Both the position numbers and the translations under genes were made by a program. A stretch of 26,957 nt of DNA from Chitinophaga pinensis (GTDB lineage: Bacteria > Bacteroidota > Bacteroidia > Flavobacteriales_D > Crocinitomicaceae): positions 1-26,957 of the forward strand of contig CAMBRH010000008.1 of the NCBI GenBank assembly GCA_945870115.1, read 5' to 3'. The stretch's first letter is position 1, and every line of letters starts with the position of its first letter. The notes under the pieces were generated by a model that saw only the letters and a list, made by a program, of their open reading frames with translations, was not told where the DNA came from and searched no databases. Shown piece by piece: positions 1 to 7,669 of the stretch.

Positions 1-929
1 GCCATATTTCTCATTTCAGTTTCTCTTTGAACTGGATCTTTGTACATTTCTAAAACACGAATAACTAATTGTTTTTCGTCTTGAGCCATCATAGATTTCT
101 CTAATTCAACTTTGAAACCATCATAATCTTCACCTCTTCCTGACAAAGAATAAATTTCTGTTTGAGCTTTCGTATTTTTGAATTTTTTCGCCAATTCCAT
201 TGTTGCAGTTTTAGCTGTCATTGCACGGTCAGATGACAAAGATTCATTTGTTCCTTGTTCTCCTTCTGGTGAAGCATATCCAACAATACTAATAGTTTTA
301 ATGTTGATTTTTGGATTTGTTTCTGCTGCTGCTAACCAATTTTGAAATTCAAAGATATCTTTGTCTTTCATTTCGTTTTTGCCTAACTTAGAATCTCCCT
401 TAACAAAATTAATTTGAGCTTTGTAAGTTTTTTCAGTTACACGTTGAAAATTATCTCCTTCAGTTATACATTTGAATTCTTTTTGCACTAAGAAAGGTGT
501 AATAATTGTTGCATCAGCAATTTTTGTAACAGGAATTTGGTCTTTTTCTTTAGTTCCCTTTTTTATTACTCCAGTTACTGTTAAATCTGCATTTTCCATG
601 TCAGCTTTGTATGGAACAACATCAGAATATGAAATTTTCCCACCTGGTTTGTACTGAATGACATTACCATTTCCAGTAACTTTTTCTCCTTGCACAGTAA
701 CCATTTTCAAAGCTGTACTTCCTAACATCGGAGTAATTTCAGCTGAAGCTTTTTTCTTAATCCCTTTTTCAGGTAATTCTACTGAAACAGATATTCTTAC
801 GCTGTCTCCGTGCATTTCCAAAGGATTTGGCGTAACAGTGTATTTTACGTCTTTCATTAAGTCACAACTTCCAAGCATTGCACCTGTTGAAGCAACAAGA
901 AAAAAACCTTTAAGAGTATTTTTTTTCAT
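1..929 (-). CDS. OmpA-family lipoprotein, C-terminus cut by left window edge
   Basis: An open frame runs on the minus strand from the ATG at 929 to the window edge without a stop, giving about 309 residues. It opens with a lipoprotein signal (MKKNTLKGFF..., lipobox LGSC, lipidated Cys at residue 22), so the product is probably anchored in the outer membrane or its periplasmic face. Residues 23 to about 160 form a beta-rich region I do not recognise. From about residue 165 an OmpA-like fold begins, with the tell-tale segment GYASPEG near residue 217 followed by N-x-x-LS-x-x-RA. That fold usually binds peptidoglycan, but the end of the domain lies outside the window. A good TTG-N18-TATTTTTG promoter lies just upstream at 963-991. 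folK lies 86 nt upstream on the same strand, but the promoter between them suggests separate transcription. Lipoprotein and OmpA-like assignment is fairly sure; the exact role is unknown. Confidence 0.8.
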   Translation of the reverse strand, partial: MKKNTLKGFFLVASTGAMLGSCDLMKDVKYTVTPNPLEMHGDSVRISVSVELPEKGIKKKASAEITPMLGSTALKMVTVQGEKVTGNGNVIQYKPGGKISYSDVVPYKADMENADLTVTGVIKKGTKEKDQIPVTKIADATIITPFLVQKEFKCITEGDNFQRVTEKTYKAQINFVKGDSKLGKNEMKDKDIFEFQNWLAAAETNPKINIKTISIVGYASPEGEQGTNESLSSDRAMTAKTATMELAKKFKNTKAQTEIYSLSGRGEDYDGFKVELEKSMMAQDEKQLVIRVLEMYKDPVQRETEMRNM

Positions 930-962
930 ATTTTTTGTTTTAAATTTTTTTAAAAATCAGAA

Positions 963-991
963 CAAAAATAAAAAAAAAAATTGAAAGACAA
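963..991 (-). promoter_or_regulatory. Bacteroidota promoter of the OmpA-like lipoprotein
   Basis: On the minus strand, TTG (991-989) is followed after 18 nt by TATTTTTG (970-963), a full match to the Bacteroidota -33 TTG / -7 TAnnTTTG pattern. The last G is 33 nt before the ATG at 929, so the inferred leader is about 30 nt. Confidence 0.55.
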
Positions 992-1015
992 GACTTATTA
1001 CCACTAAATATATTT

Positions 1016-1516
1016 CTAGTTCAAATTTTGGAGTAATTCTTTAATGGTTTTACATTCCACAGGATCAATAAAATCTGAGGCAATTTCACTCAAAGGCTTT
1101 AAAACAAAAAGTCTATTTTTATTTTCAGGGTGGGGGATAGTCAACTTTTCTGAATTAAGGATTAGGTTACTGAAATAAAGAATATCAATGTCAATTATTC
1201 GATCAATAAATATTTTGTCAACAGATTTTTTGGTCCTTCCAATTGTTCGCTCAATATCCTCAATAATATCAAGTAATTCTGTTGGATTGAGTTTTGTTTT
1301 TACAAGAATTGCAATGTTGTGAAAATCATTCTTTGTTTCAAATCCAACTGCTTTTGATTTAAACGTTTTTGACTCTTTAATTATGGGGCCAATTTCTGAT
1401 TCAATTAATTCTAAAGCAAGAAGAATATTTTTTTTTTTATCAGCCAAATTACTTCCAATACCAAGAAATACACTATTAATATGCTGACTTAAACTGCTTT
1501 TTAGAATATTATCCAC
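1016..1516 (-). CDS. folK: 2-amino-4-hydroxy-6-hydroxymethyldihydropteridine pyrophosphokinase (HPPK)
   Basis: This enzyme transfers pyrophosphate from ATP to 6-hydroxymethyl-7,8-dihydropterin in folate biosynthesis, in the cytoplasm. The 166-residue product has the normal family length. It shows the N-terminal GIGSN motif (residues 19-23), the Mg-binding D-x-D pair in the segment RIIDIDILYF (D109, D111), and the IPHP ... R-x-F-V-L-x-PL-x-EI block (residues 127-145) that forms the substrate pocket. The start is GTG at 1516: an in-frame TAA lies four codons upstream and no in-frame ATG precedes the GIGSN motif, so the start is either this GTG or another non-ATG codon. A TAAATTTG -7 element lies 50 nt upstream. 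No other folate gene is in the window; gdhA diverges from it. Confidence 0.93.
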   Translation of the reverse strand: MDNILKSSLSQHINSVFLGIGSNLADKKKNILLALELIESEIGPIIKESKTFKSKAVGFETKNDFHNIAILVKTKLNPTELLDIIEDIERTIGRTKKSVDKIFIDRIIDIDILYFSNLILNSEKLTIPHPENKNRLFVLKPLSEIASDFIDPVECKTIKELLQNLN

Positions 1517-1566
1517 TAGATGAAATTATTTTAATTGCTAAATTGTTTTTTTGCTAGAATTTTAAC

Positions 1567-1574
1567 CAAATTTA
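1567..1574 (-). promoter_or_regulatory. Putative -7 element for folK
   Basis: TAAATTTG on the minus strand matches TAnnTTTG exactly and lies 50 nt before the GTG start of folK. No TTG is found at the right distance upstream, so support rests on the -7 element alone. Confidence 0.35.
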
Positions 1575-1638
1575 GTATAATTCTTCACAAAAATATCTTT
1601 TTTTTTATAAAAATAACATTATTAAATTGAATTTATAT

Positions 1639-1646
1639 TACATTTG
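1639..1646 (+). promoter_or_regulatory. Putative -7 element for gdhA
   Basis: TACATTTG matches TAnnTTTG exactly and ends 28 nt before the gdhA ATG, giving an inferred leader of about 24 nt. No well-spaced -33 TTG is visible; a TTG at 1627-1629 is too close. Confidence 0.45.
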
Positions 1647-1674
1647 TCACGTTTATAAAAAAATTTAATTTATT

Positions 1675-3030
1675 ATGTCTAGTAAATACCAAGGAGAAAT
1701 CGACGCTTTCATGGCAAAAGTAAAAGCTACTAATGGTCACGAAGCAGAATTTTTGCAAGCAGTTCATGAAGTTGCTGAAGCTGTAATTCCATTTATGGAA
1801 AATCATCCAAAATACAAAGAACACAAAATTTTGGAAAGAATCATTGAACCAGAAAGAACAATTTTGTTCAGAGTTCCTTGGTTAGACGACAAAGGAGAAA
1901 TCCAAGTAAACAGAGGTTATAGAGTTGAATTTAACTCTGCAATCGGACCTTACAAAGGTGGTTTACGTTTTCACCCTTCAGTAAATTTATCTATCTTAAA
2001 ATTCTTAGGATTTGAGCAAATTTTCAAAAACTCTTTGACAACTTTGCCAATGGGTGGAGGAAAAGGAGGTTCTGACTTTGATCCTAAAGGAAAATCAGAC
2101 TTAGAAGTAATGAAATTTTGTCAATCTTTTATGACTGAATTATGTCGTCATATTGGTGCTGATACAGATGGTCCTGCTGGAGATATTGGTGTTGGTGGTC
2201 GTGAAATTGGTTACATGTTTGGACAATACAAAAGAATTCGCAACGAATTTACAGGTGTATTAACTGGTAAAGCTAGAAACTGGGGTGGATCTTTGATTCG
2301 TCCAGAGGCTACAGGTTACGGAACAGTTTATTTCGCTAAAGAAATGTTAGCTACAAAAGGTGATTCTTTCCAAGGAAAAACAGTTGTAGTTTCAGGTTCA
2401 GGAAACGTTGCTCAATATGCTGCTGAAAAAGCGACTCAATTAGGTGGTAAAGTTGTTACCTTATCAGATTCATCAGGTTACATTCACGATGCTGATGGAA
2501 TCAACGCTGAGAAATTAGCTTTCGTAATGGAAATTAAAAACGTTAAAAGAGGAAGAATTGAAGAGTATGTTGCAAAATATCCTTCTGCTAAATTCATCGC
2601 TGGAAAACGTCCTTGGGAAGTTAAAGCTGACATCGCATTGCCTTGTGCAACTCAAAACGAATTAAACGGTGACGAAGCGAAAGTTTTAATTTCTAATGGA
2701 GTTAAATGTGTTGCTGAAGGTGCAAATATGCCTTCTACACCAGAAGCAATTACTGCTTTCTTGGATGCTAAAATATTGTTCTCTCCAGGAAAAGCGTCTA
2801 ACGCTGGTGGAGTGGCTACTTCAGGTTTAGAAATGTCACAAAACTCTTTACGTCTTTCTTGGACTGCTGAAGAGGTTGATGCTAAATTACACGGAATTAT
2901 GGTTTCAATTCACGAAGCTTGTGTGAAATATGGTGCTGATTCTAACGGATTTGTTGATTATGTAAAAGGAGCAAATATTGCTGGTTTTGTTAAGGTTGCA
3001 GATTCAATGATTGATCAAGGACTTGTTTAA
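1675..3030 (+). CDS. gdhA: Glutamate dehydrogenase, hexameric GdhA type (probably NADP-dependent)
   Basis: It catalyses reductive amination of 2-oxoglutarate with ammonium to glutamate, a cytoplasmic step joining carbon and nitrogen metabolism. The 451-residue length matches the hexameric bacterial (about 450-residue) class. The N-terminal catalytic domain (about 1-200) shows GPYKGGLRFHP (K94), the catalytic-lysine segment LPMGGGKGGSDFDPKGK (K130 is the likely catalytic Lys) and PAGDIGVGGREIGYM. The C-terminal Rossmann domain shows VVVSGSGNVAQYA (about 237-249). NADP preference is inferred from similarity to the GdhA class, not from a residue I can prove. The gene has its own -7 element and a hairpin terminator at 3106-3138, so it is probably monocistronic. 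Its codons are richer in frequent forms than those of flanking genes, consistent with high expression. Confidence 0.95.
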   Translation: MSSKYQGEIDAFMAKVKATNGHEAEFLQAVHEVAEAVIPFMENHPKYKEHKILERIIEPERTILFRVPWLDDKGEIQVNRGYRVEFNSAIGPYKGGLRFHPSVNLSILKFLGFEQIFKNSLTTLPMGGGKGGSDFDPKGKSDLEVMKFCQSFMTELCRHIGADTDGPAGDIGVGGREIGYMFGQYKRIRNEFTGVLTGKARNWGGSLIRPEATGYGTVYFAKEMLATKGDSFQGKTVVVSGSGNVAQYAAEKATQLGGKVVTLSDSSGYIHDADGINAEKLAFVMEIKNVKRGRIEEYVAKYPSAKFIAGKRPWEVKADIALPCATQNELNGDEAKVLISNGVKCVAEGANMPSTPEAITAFLDAKILFSPGKASNAGGVATSGLEMSQNSLRLSWTAEEVDAKLHGIMVSIHEACVKYGADSNGFVDYVKGANIAGFVKVADSMIDQGLV

Positions 3031-3105
3031 TTAAGAGTTGAAAATAAAGAATTTAAAATAGTAAATCATTGATTTGAAATTATAGAAATTCTTACGAATT
3101 ATATT

Positions 3106-3138
3106 AAAAGCCGATGCTGAAAAGTGTCGGCTTTTTTT
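3106..3138 (+). terminator. Rho-independent terminator of gdhA
   Basis: AAAAGCCGA and TCGGCTTTT are the arms of a hairpin that extends inward by G-T pairs (GCCGATGC / GTGTCGGC). It is followed by a run of seven T, about 75 nt after the gdhA stop codon. Confidence 0.8.
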
Positions 3139-3205
3139 GTGGAAAATTTTTTTTTGAAGGAATTGTTTTTATATTTACAAACATAATTAGCTTAAATTGA
3201 ATTGA

Positions 3206-3607
3206 ATGATACCAACTCAAGTTAAAATTCTATCTACTCAAACGGTTTCTCTCTATATAATTTCTTTAGGTGATGATGGATTGCTATATCTTCGAGTAAC
3301 AACTGAAGTAGAAGAAACAGTCGAAAGGTCAATGAAATTAGTTGAAGTGATTGGAGAAATGGTTAATTACAAAAAAGTACCTTTGGTTTGTAAATTTGAC
3401 GAATTTGCTTCACCACCAAAGGAAAACCGAGATTTTTGGGCAAAAAAAGATTCTTGTCCATATACAAGTGCTGAAGCTTTTATTGTTGATTCCCTTGCTA
3501 TGAAGCTTATTTATAATTTTTATTTGCTCATCAATAAACCTCAGAGAGATACAAAAATGTTTACAACGATTGAAGAGGCAAGAAAATGGTTGAAAACATT
3601 TCTTTAA
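3206..3607 (+). CDS. SpoIIAA-like (STAS/SEC14-related, DUF7793-type) protein
   Basis: A 133-residue soluble protein with no signal peptide or membrane segment. From recall of family sequences it fits the short Bacteroidota SpoIIAA-like group. The N-terminal half has strands with the pattern LYLRVTTEVEETVE then a helix (MKLVEVIGEMVNYKKVPLVCKFDE). The C-terminal half has the conserved end ...FYLLINKPQRDTKMF-T-x-EEA-x-KWL-K-x-F. STAS-like domains often bind partners or small ligands, but no kinase, phosphatase or sulfate transporter is adjacent, so the partner is unknown. It follows the gdhA terminator and so starts a new unit; I see only an imperfect -7 (TATATTTA, 3170-3177). The ATG at 3206 fits the family start. 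The fold is moderately sure; function is not assigned. Confidence 0.7.
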   Translation: MIPTQVKILSTQTVSLYIISLGDDGLLYLRVTTEVEETVERSMKLVEVIGEMVNYKKVPLVCKFDEFASPPKENRDFWAKKDSCPYTSAEAFIVDSLAMKLIYNFYLLINKPQRDTKMFTTIEEARKWLKTFL

Positions 3608-3645
3608 TCACTGCAATATAAAATTTATTAAAAAAATTCCTTGAA

Positions 3646-3993
3646 ATGAACAAAAACATCACTTTTCAAATTACAGATTGGGATAAAATCAAAGCTTCTG
3701 AGCATGCTGGAGAAACTGGAATGGCTTTTTGGAAGTCACTTCAATTCGATGGTTTAAGAATCCGAATGGTTGAATATTCAAAAAACTACAAAGCTGACCA
3801 TTGGTGTCAAAAAGGACACATCATATATTGCATAGAAGGAGAAATGGATACAGAACTAGCCGATGGAAGTATTTTTAAATTGTCTAAAGGAATGACTTAT
3901 CAAGTTTCTGACGATTTAAGTTCTCACAAAACAAGTTCAATCAATGGTGTGAAACTATTTATTATGGATGGTGATTTTCTTAAAAAACAGTAA
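3646..3993 (+). CDS. DHCW-motif cupin-fold protein
   Basis: A 115-residue single-domain cupin. The family-defining segment is ADHWCQKGH (D51, H52, W53, C54, H58), followed by the strand IIYCIEGEMDTEL and a second cupin motif around residues 80-110 (GMTYQV ... H94 ... KLFIMD). The His and Glu residues would line the usual cupin metal site, but no substrate is known for this family, so only a small-molecule binding or enzymatic role can be proposed. It lies 38 nt downstream of the SpoIIAA-like gene and 60 nt upstream of a small membrane protein gene, all on the plus strand. A loose operon is possible, but no strong promoter or terminator separates them. Confidence 0.82.
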   Translation: MNKNITFQITDWDKIKASEHAGETGMAFWKSLQFDGLRIRMVEYSKNYKADHWCQKGHIIYCIEGEMDTELADGSIFKLSKGMTYQVSDDLSSHKTSSINGVKLFIMDGDFLKKQ

Positions 3994-4053
3994 CCCAAGT
4001 TACATTTTCACAATTCAATAAACCCTATTTTTACAGAAATAATTTTAAAGCAA

Positions 4054-4254
4054 ATGAATTTCATTTTAAAAAATAGTTTGGTATTAATTGGAATTATAGT
4101 AGGTGCCATTTCTGGTTATTTATATTATTTTTTTGTTGGCTGCTCAAGTAGTTCATGCTCGATTACTTCAAGTCCAATAAATAGTACAATTTATGGTACT
4201 TTGATGGGAGGATTGTTGTTTAGTATGTTCAAAAAAGATAAAAAAAAATCATAA
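4054..4254 (+). CDS. Small two-helix membrane protein, DUF6132 type
   Basis: A 66-residue protein with two predicted transmembrane helices (about 8-28 and 44-60) joined by a short loop containing a C-x4-C pair (C30, C35) and the segment ITSSPINSTIYG. It ends in a lysine-rich cytoplasmic tail. The loop pattern GC-xxxx-C-x-ITS-x-P resembles the DUF6132 family of Bacteroidota, whose function is unknown. The gene is followed after 16 nt by another small membrane protein with the same cysteine spacing, which suggests the two are transcribed and may act together. An imperfect -7 element (TATTTTTA, 4026-4033) is upstream. Confidence 0.72.
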   Translation: MNFILKNSLVLIGIIVGAISGYLYYFFVGCSSSSCSITSSPINSTIYGTLMGGLLFSMFKKDKKKS

Positions 4255-4270
4255 AAATAATTCCAATAAA

Positions 4271-4516
4271 ATGAAAGAAAGAATTTTAACTGGCTGGACG
4301 TTCCAAAGGGCAATTTATTTGTTAGTTGGACTATTTGTAATTATTCAGTCATCGATTAATCAGCAATGGTTTGGGACATTTATTGGATTTTACTTTTTTT
4401 CTATGGGATTGTTGGCTTTTGGTTGTGCTTCAGGATCTTGCTACTCTGGAACTTATCAAAAAGGAGATTTAAGATCAAACAAAAGTCAAGAGGTTGAATT
4501 TGAAGAAGTAAAATGA
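4271..4516 (+). CDS. Small membrane protein, YgaP/DUF2892-like, with a C-x4-C motif
   Basis: An 81-residue protein with a basic N-terminus, two transmembrane helices (about 11-29 and 33-51), then GCASGSC (C52, C57) and a charged tail. The arrangement resembles the membrane part of YgaP-like (DUF2892) proteins, which in other bacteria are often fused or linked to rhodanese domains. No rhodanese or thioredoxin gene is adjacent here, so a role in sulfur or thiol traffic is only an inference from the cysteine pair and the family. It lies 16 nt after the DUF6132-type gene and converges on the sensor kinase gene 13 nt away, with no visible terminator between. Confidence 0.65.
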   Translation: MKERILTGWTFQRAIYLLVGLFVIIQSSINQQWFGTFIGFYFFSMGLLAFGCASGSCYSGTYQKGDLRSNKSQEVEFEEVK

Positions 4517-4529
4517 TTTTTTTAGATAT

Positions 4530-5732
4530 TTATGCTATGAAAACTAAATTAAAATTCATTCCATTATTATTCTCAAAGAAAAATTCACCATTTAGTTGAT
4601 CTGATAATGATTTAATTAATTCTATACCCAACGAATTTTCAATTTCTTTTTGATTCAAAATATTTTCTGGAATCCCAGTACCATTATCTTTATAATTAAG
4701 CTCAATTTTGTTGTCAGTACTGTGTAAATTTACGATTATCACTAGCTTACAATTACTATTAACTTTCGCATATTTGTATGAATTTGTAATTAATTCATTT
4801 AATATTAATCCACAAGGAATGGAATTTGAAAGTTCTAAATTGATTTCTTCAGCATTTAAAATTACATCGATATTGTCATCAACACCAAGTGAAGATGCTA
4901 TTTCAGCGATAAGTTTTTTTACATATTCTTTGAAATTTAAGCTTACATGTTCATTGCTTGAAATTAAATTATTGTGAACCAAAGCCATTGAAAAGATACG
5001 ATTTTTACATTCTTCCAACGCCATTTTTACTTCATTGTTTACTGAAATATTTTTCTTTAAATTGAGTAAACTTGTCACAATATTTAAATTATTTTTTACC
5101 CGATGAAAAACTTCGGCTAAAAGAATTTCTTTTTCTGTAAGCATTTTTTTTATGCGATTTTCTTGATAATTATTCTCAAATGAAATGATTGCGATAATTA
5201 TCATCGTTGTTGTAAAACTGCAAATTAAATTAAATTCAAACAATAGCTTTGATAATTCTTTTGTAAGTTCACTTGCATAAAAATGAAATTTATATGTAAT
5301 TCCAGTAAAAATTATCACCATTAAAGTTATGGAACTCAATATAAATAAATGTTTAAGCGTTTCTTTTTTAGATAAAAGCTGAACCATACTAATTATCAAA
5401 GGAAAATACCATAGAAAAATAAATGAATCAACTCCCCAAAAAAGATTTAAAAAAATAAAAAAAAGGAAACTAATACAATAATAAAGGTAGATGGAAATGT
5501 AAAATGAACTAAATTTATTTATTAAATATACCAGTGGAAGTAAAAAAAGTGAACATAGACAGGTTAAAAATAAGCTTTTTTCATTTATGAAGGCAAAAAA
5601 AATCACTCCAAAAATCATATTAATAAATGAAACTAATGTAATTATGTTTATTTTCCTAATTACTTGAATTTCATAATAATTAACTTTTGAAGTTACACCA
5701 ATGTTAATAATTTTCCCTAGGATTTTTTTCAA
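4530..5732 (-). CDS. Membrane sensor histidine kinase, HisKA_2 type, orphan
   Basis: A 400-residue kinase with six likely transmembrane helices in residues 28-185 (about 28-48, 53-70, 78-98, 103-120, 126-145, 165-185). A short linker helix follows, then the dimerisation and phosphoacceptor segment EVFHRVKNNL (H210) typical of HisKA_2 kinases. The HATPase domain shows the N box (LILNELITNSYKYA, N312/N317), the G1 box DNGTGI (349-354) and a G2-like LGIELI (368-373). Autophosphorylation at H210 is expected. There is no periplasmic sensor domain of any size, so the signal is probably sensed in or near the membrane. No response regulator is adjacent, so its partner lies elsewhere. It starts at an ATG at 5732 with no clear promoter; cvfB upstream ends 166 nt away. 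Confidence 0.85.
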   Translation of the reverse strand: MKKILGKIINIGVTSKVNYYEIQVIRKINIITLVSFINMIFGVIFFAFINEKSLFLTCLCSLFLLPLVYLINKFSSFYISIYLYYCISFLFFIFLNLFWGVDSFIFLWYFPLIISMVQLLSKKETLKHLFILSSITLMVIIFTGITYKFHFYASELTKELSKLLFEFNLICSFTTTMIIIAIISFENNYQENRIKKMLTEKEILLAEVFHRVKNNLNIVTSLLNLKKNISVNNEVKMALEECKNRIFSMALVHNNLISSNEHVSLNFKEYVKKLIAEIASSLGVDDNIDVILNAEEINLELSNSIPCGLILNELITNSYKYAKVNSNCKLVIIVNLHSTDNKIELNYKDNGTGIPENILNQKEIENSLGIELIKSLSDQLNGEFFFENNNGMNFNLVFIA

Positions 5733-5898
5733 AAATATCTTTTTAAAATTGTTAAAATTCGATCTATCAAATTGAAAATTTACTTAAAATTGTAAAATAA
5801 ACCAAAAAAAATGCGGTATGGAATTTTAATTTAACGAAAAATATTATTTCAACCAAGTGACTTATTTTACACCATTTTCAGATAAAGAAATAAATAAT

Positions 5899-6738
5899 TC
5901 AAGCTTTTAAGCTCAAACTAATTGAATTTGCATTTAACACAATTAATTTTTGTTTGTATAAATTTCCAACAGCTTGCTTAAACGTTTTTTTACTCATTCC
6001 AGCAATTTCTCTAATATCATCTGGATGACTTTTATCTGTTAATTGAAGTTCACCTGCATGTTCTTTTATCAAACTTAATAATTCTTCAGAAGCTGGTTCA
6101 ATTTTTACAAAGCCAAGTTTTTCTAGAGAAATATCAATTTTTCCGTCGAGACGAATTTTAGAAACATACCCTTTACAAGTATCGCCACGACGTACTTTCT
6201 TAGAAATATGGTTATTAAAAATCAATCCACTATATGTGTCATTAACAATAACATTTTGTCCTAATTCTGTTTGGTCACAAATTAGTAAATCAACTTCCTG
6301 ACCTTCCTCTAAAACGATATGCTCTTTTTCTAAAAAACGTCTAACTCTTGCAGAAGCTACCAATCTTTGAGTTGCTTCGTCTAAGTAAAGGTACACTAAG
6401 TAATATTTCCCTTCCTCCATTTTTGCACTTTGTTCTTTGAAAGGACAAAATAAGTGTTTTATTAAACCCCAATCTAAAAATGCACCGATATGAGTTGCTT
6501 CAACAACCTTTAGGTAGGCAAAAGTATTTATTTCCAAAAGGGGAATTTCTGTTGTAGCCACAATTCTTTCATCGTGATCTAGATATAAGAAAACGCTCAG
6601 TTTTTGATCAACTGCCATTTCTTGTGTTAAATATTTATTTGGAAGAAGAACATCGTTCCCTTCATCATCACCTAAATATGCACCAACGCTTGTAAACCTC
6701 AATAATTGAAGTTCATTGTATTGCCCTAAAAGTAGCAT
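5899..6738 (-). CDS. cvfB: S1-like RNA-binding protein, CvfB family
   Basis: A 279-residue cytoplasmic protein matching the CvfB (YitL) family in length and order. It opens with an S1-like segment holding SVGAYLGDDEGNDVLLPNKY, continues with a second S1-like repeat (THIGAFLDWGLIKHLFCPFKEQ, about 100-125) and a third OB region (NVIVNDTYSGLIFNNHI). A C-terminal winged-helix follows (about 232-270, with SHPDDIREIAGMSKKTFKQAVG and LYKQKLI). The family is implicated in RNA binding and post-transcriptional control of virulence in Firmicutes; its role in Bacteroidota is not established. It lies 12 nt downstream of the universal stress protein gene on the same strand, so the two are probably co-transcribed from the promoter at 7571-7578. 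Confidence 0.88.
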   Translation of the reverse strand: MLLLGQYNELQLLRFTSVGAYLGDDEGNDVLLPNKYLTQEMAVDQKLSVFLYLDHDERIVATTEIPLLEINTFAYLKVVEATHIGAFLDWGLIKHLFCPFKEQSAKMEEGKYYLVYLYLDEATQRLVASARVRRFLEKEHIVLEEGQEVDLLICDQTELGQNVIVNDTYSGLIFNNHISKKVRRGDTCKGYVSKIRLDGKIDISLEKLGFVKIEPASEELLSLIKEHAGELQLTDKSHPDDIREIAGMSKKTFKQAVGNLYKQKLIVLNANSISLSLKA

Positions 6739-6750
6739 TAAAATTTGAGA

Positions 6751-7557
6751 TTAAAAATTCAGCTTCGATGCTGATTTTGAGTTAATTATTAGACATGGAA
6801 GGTTTAATTCATTTACTAATAAACTTTGAGCAAAGGTGTCAAACATCGGTAATAAACTTTCAGAATGATAAGATAAAGCAATAAAATCACCTTGATGTTT
6901 TTTAGTGTAATCTATTACTTTTTTCTGATAAGATCCACCAGCATCAATTAAAGAAAAAGTAACTTTTATATTTCTTTCGTCATATTGGTCTTTAACCATT
7001 GCAATTCTTGTTGTTAATCTTTTTGCAAAGATTTCATCGGTTTGCTTTTCAACAATAACATGAATTTCAGCACCAAAAATATTTGATACATCTCCAGCTA
7101 AATTTGTAATTTGGAGACTTTCACGAGTCATATCAATTGGAACAATGATTCTCTTAACATCCTCTAATTTTGTACTTTTTTGTACAATTAAAAATGGAAC
7201 TTCAGAGCTTGTAACTACTTTAATAATATTACTGCCAAAAATCTTTTGCATTCCAGTAATACCATGGGTTCCCATAATAATTAATTGTGCTCCTTCTTTT
7301 TTTGCTAATTTACCTATATCTTCAAAAATATTTCCTAAAACAACTTTTGTTGTAATTTCAACATTTGAATTTTGCTCACATGATAAGGCAATTTTTTCTA
7401 ATTTTTGCTTGGCACCAACTAATTTGGTTTTATCAGGAACAACATTAACTAACTGAATTTGTGTTTTAACTCTTTTCCCTAAATTAATGGCATAAGATAA
7501 AGCAGCATCTCCAACGGAAGTAAAATCGTGAGGAACGATATATAGATTATGGCTCAT
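6751..7557 (-). CDS. Tandem-domain universal stress protein
   Basis: A 268-residue protein made of two UspA-like domains, about 1-130 and 133-262. The first begins YIVPHDFTSVGDAALSYA and keeps the nucleotide-binding glycine motif GTHGITGMQKIFGS (96-109), although the spacing from the second to the last Gly is one residue shorter than the classic G-2x-G-9x-G-S/T. The second begins IIVPIDMTRES and has lost the glycine loop (the corresponding region reads IALSYHSESLLPMFD), so only domain 1 is likely to bind ATP. It heads a two-gene unit with cvfB. A TATCTTTG -7 element ends 13 nt before the ATG, and a perfect 16-bp dyad lies further upstream. Usp proteins respond to stress or growth arrest, but the specific signal is unknown. 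Confidence 0.9.
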   Translation of the reverse strand: MSHNLYIVPHDFTSVGDAALSYAINLGKRVKTQIQLVNVVPDKTKLVGAKQKLEKIALSCEQNSNVEITTKVVLGNIFEDIGKLAKKEGAQLIIMGTHGITGMQKIFGSNIIKVVTSSEVPFLIVQKSTKLEDVKRIIVPIDMTRESLQITNLAGDVSNIFGAEIHVIVEKQTDEIFAKRLTTRIAMVKDQYDERNIKVTFSLIDAGGSYQKKVIDYTKKHQGDFIALSYHSESLLPMFDTFAQSLLVNELNLPCLIINSKSASKLNF

Positions 7558-7570
7558 AAAACTTTTTTTT

Positions 7571-7578
7571 CAAAGATA
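7571..7578 (-). promoter_or_regulatory. -7 element of the usp-cvfB unit
   Basis: TATCTTTG on the minus strand is an exact TAnnTTTG match ending 13 nt before the usp ATG. A TTTTG lies further upstream (7607-7603) but with a 24-nt gap, longer than usual. The inferred leader is under 10 nt. Confidence 0.5.
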
Positions 7579-7607
7579 GTTAAAATTTTCTTAGTTTGTT
7601 TACAAAA

Positions 7608-7623
7608 TTCATTAACTAATGAA
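7608..7623. promoter_or_regulatory. Perfect 16-bp dyad, possible operator upstream of usp-cvfB
   Basis: TTCATTA-AC-TAATGAA is a perfect inverted repeat with 7-bp arms and a 2-nt centre. Relative to the start inferred from the -7 element it sits at about -42 to -57, the usual place for an activator. It has no U-tract and little GC, so it is not a terminator. Binding is an inference. Confidence 0.4.
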
Positions 7624-7669
7624 CATTTACTTGTTATCAATTATCAAAAAGTAATTTCCATCAAACGAA

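Noticed and set aside
472..984. Two plus-strand open frames (472-657 and 658-984)
   Set aside because: They lie antisense to the lipoprotein gene, which has a signal peptide, an OmpA-like segment and a promoter. Their translations show no domain.
1556..1584. AGAATT...AATTCT inverted repeat around the folK -7 element as an operator
   Set aside because: Arms are only 6 bp with a 17-nt spacer, which is expected by chance in this AT-rich sequence.
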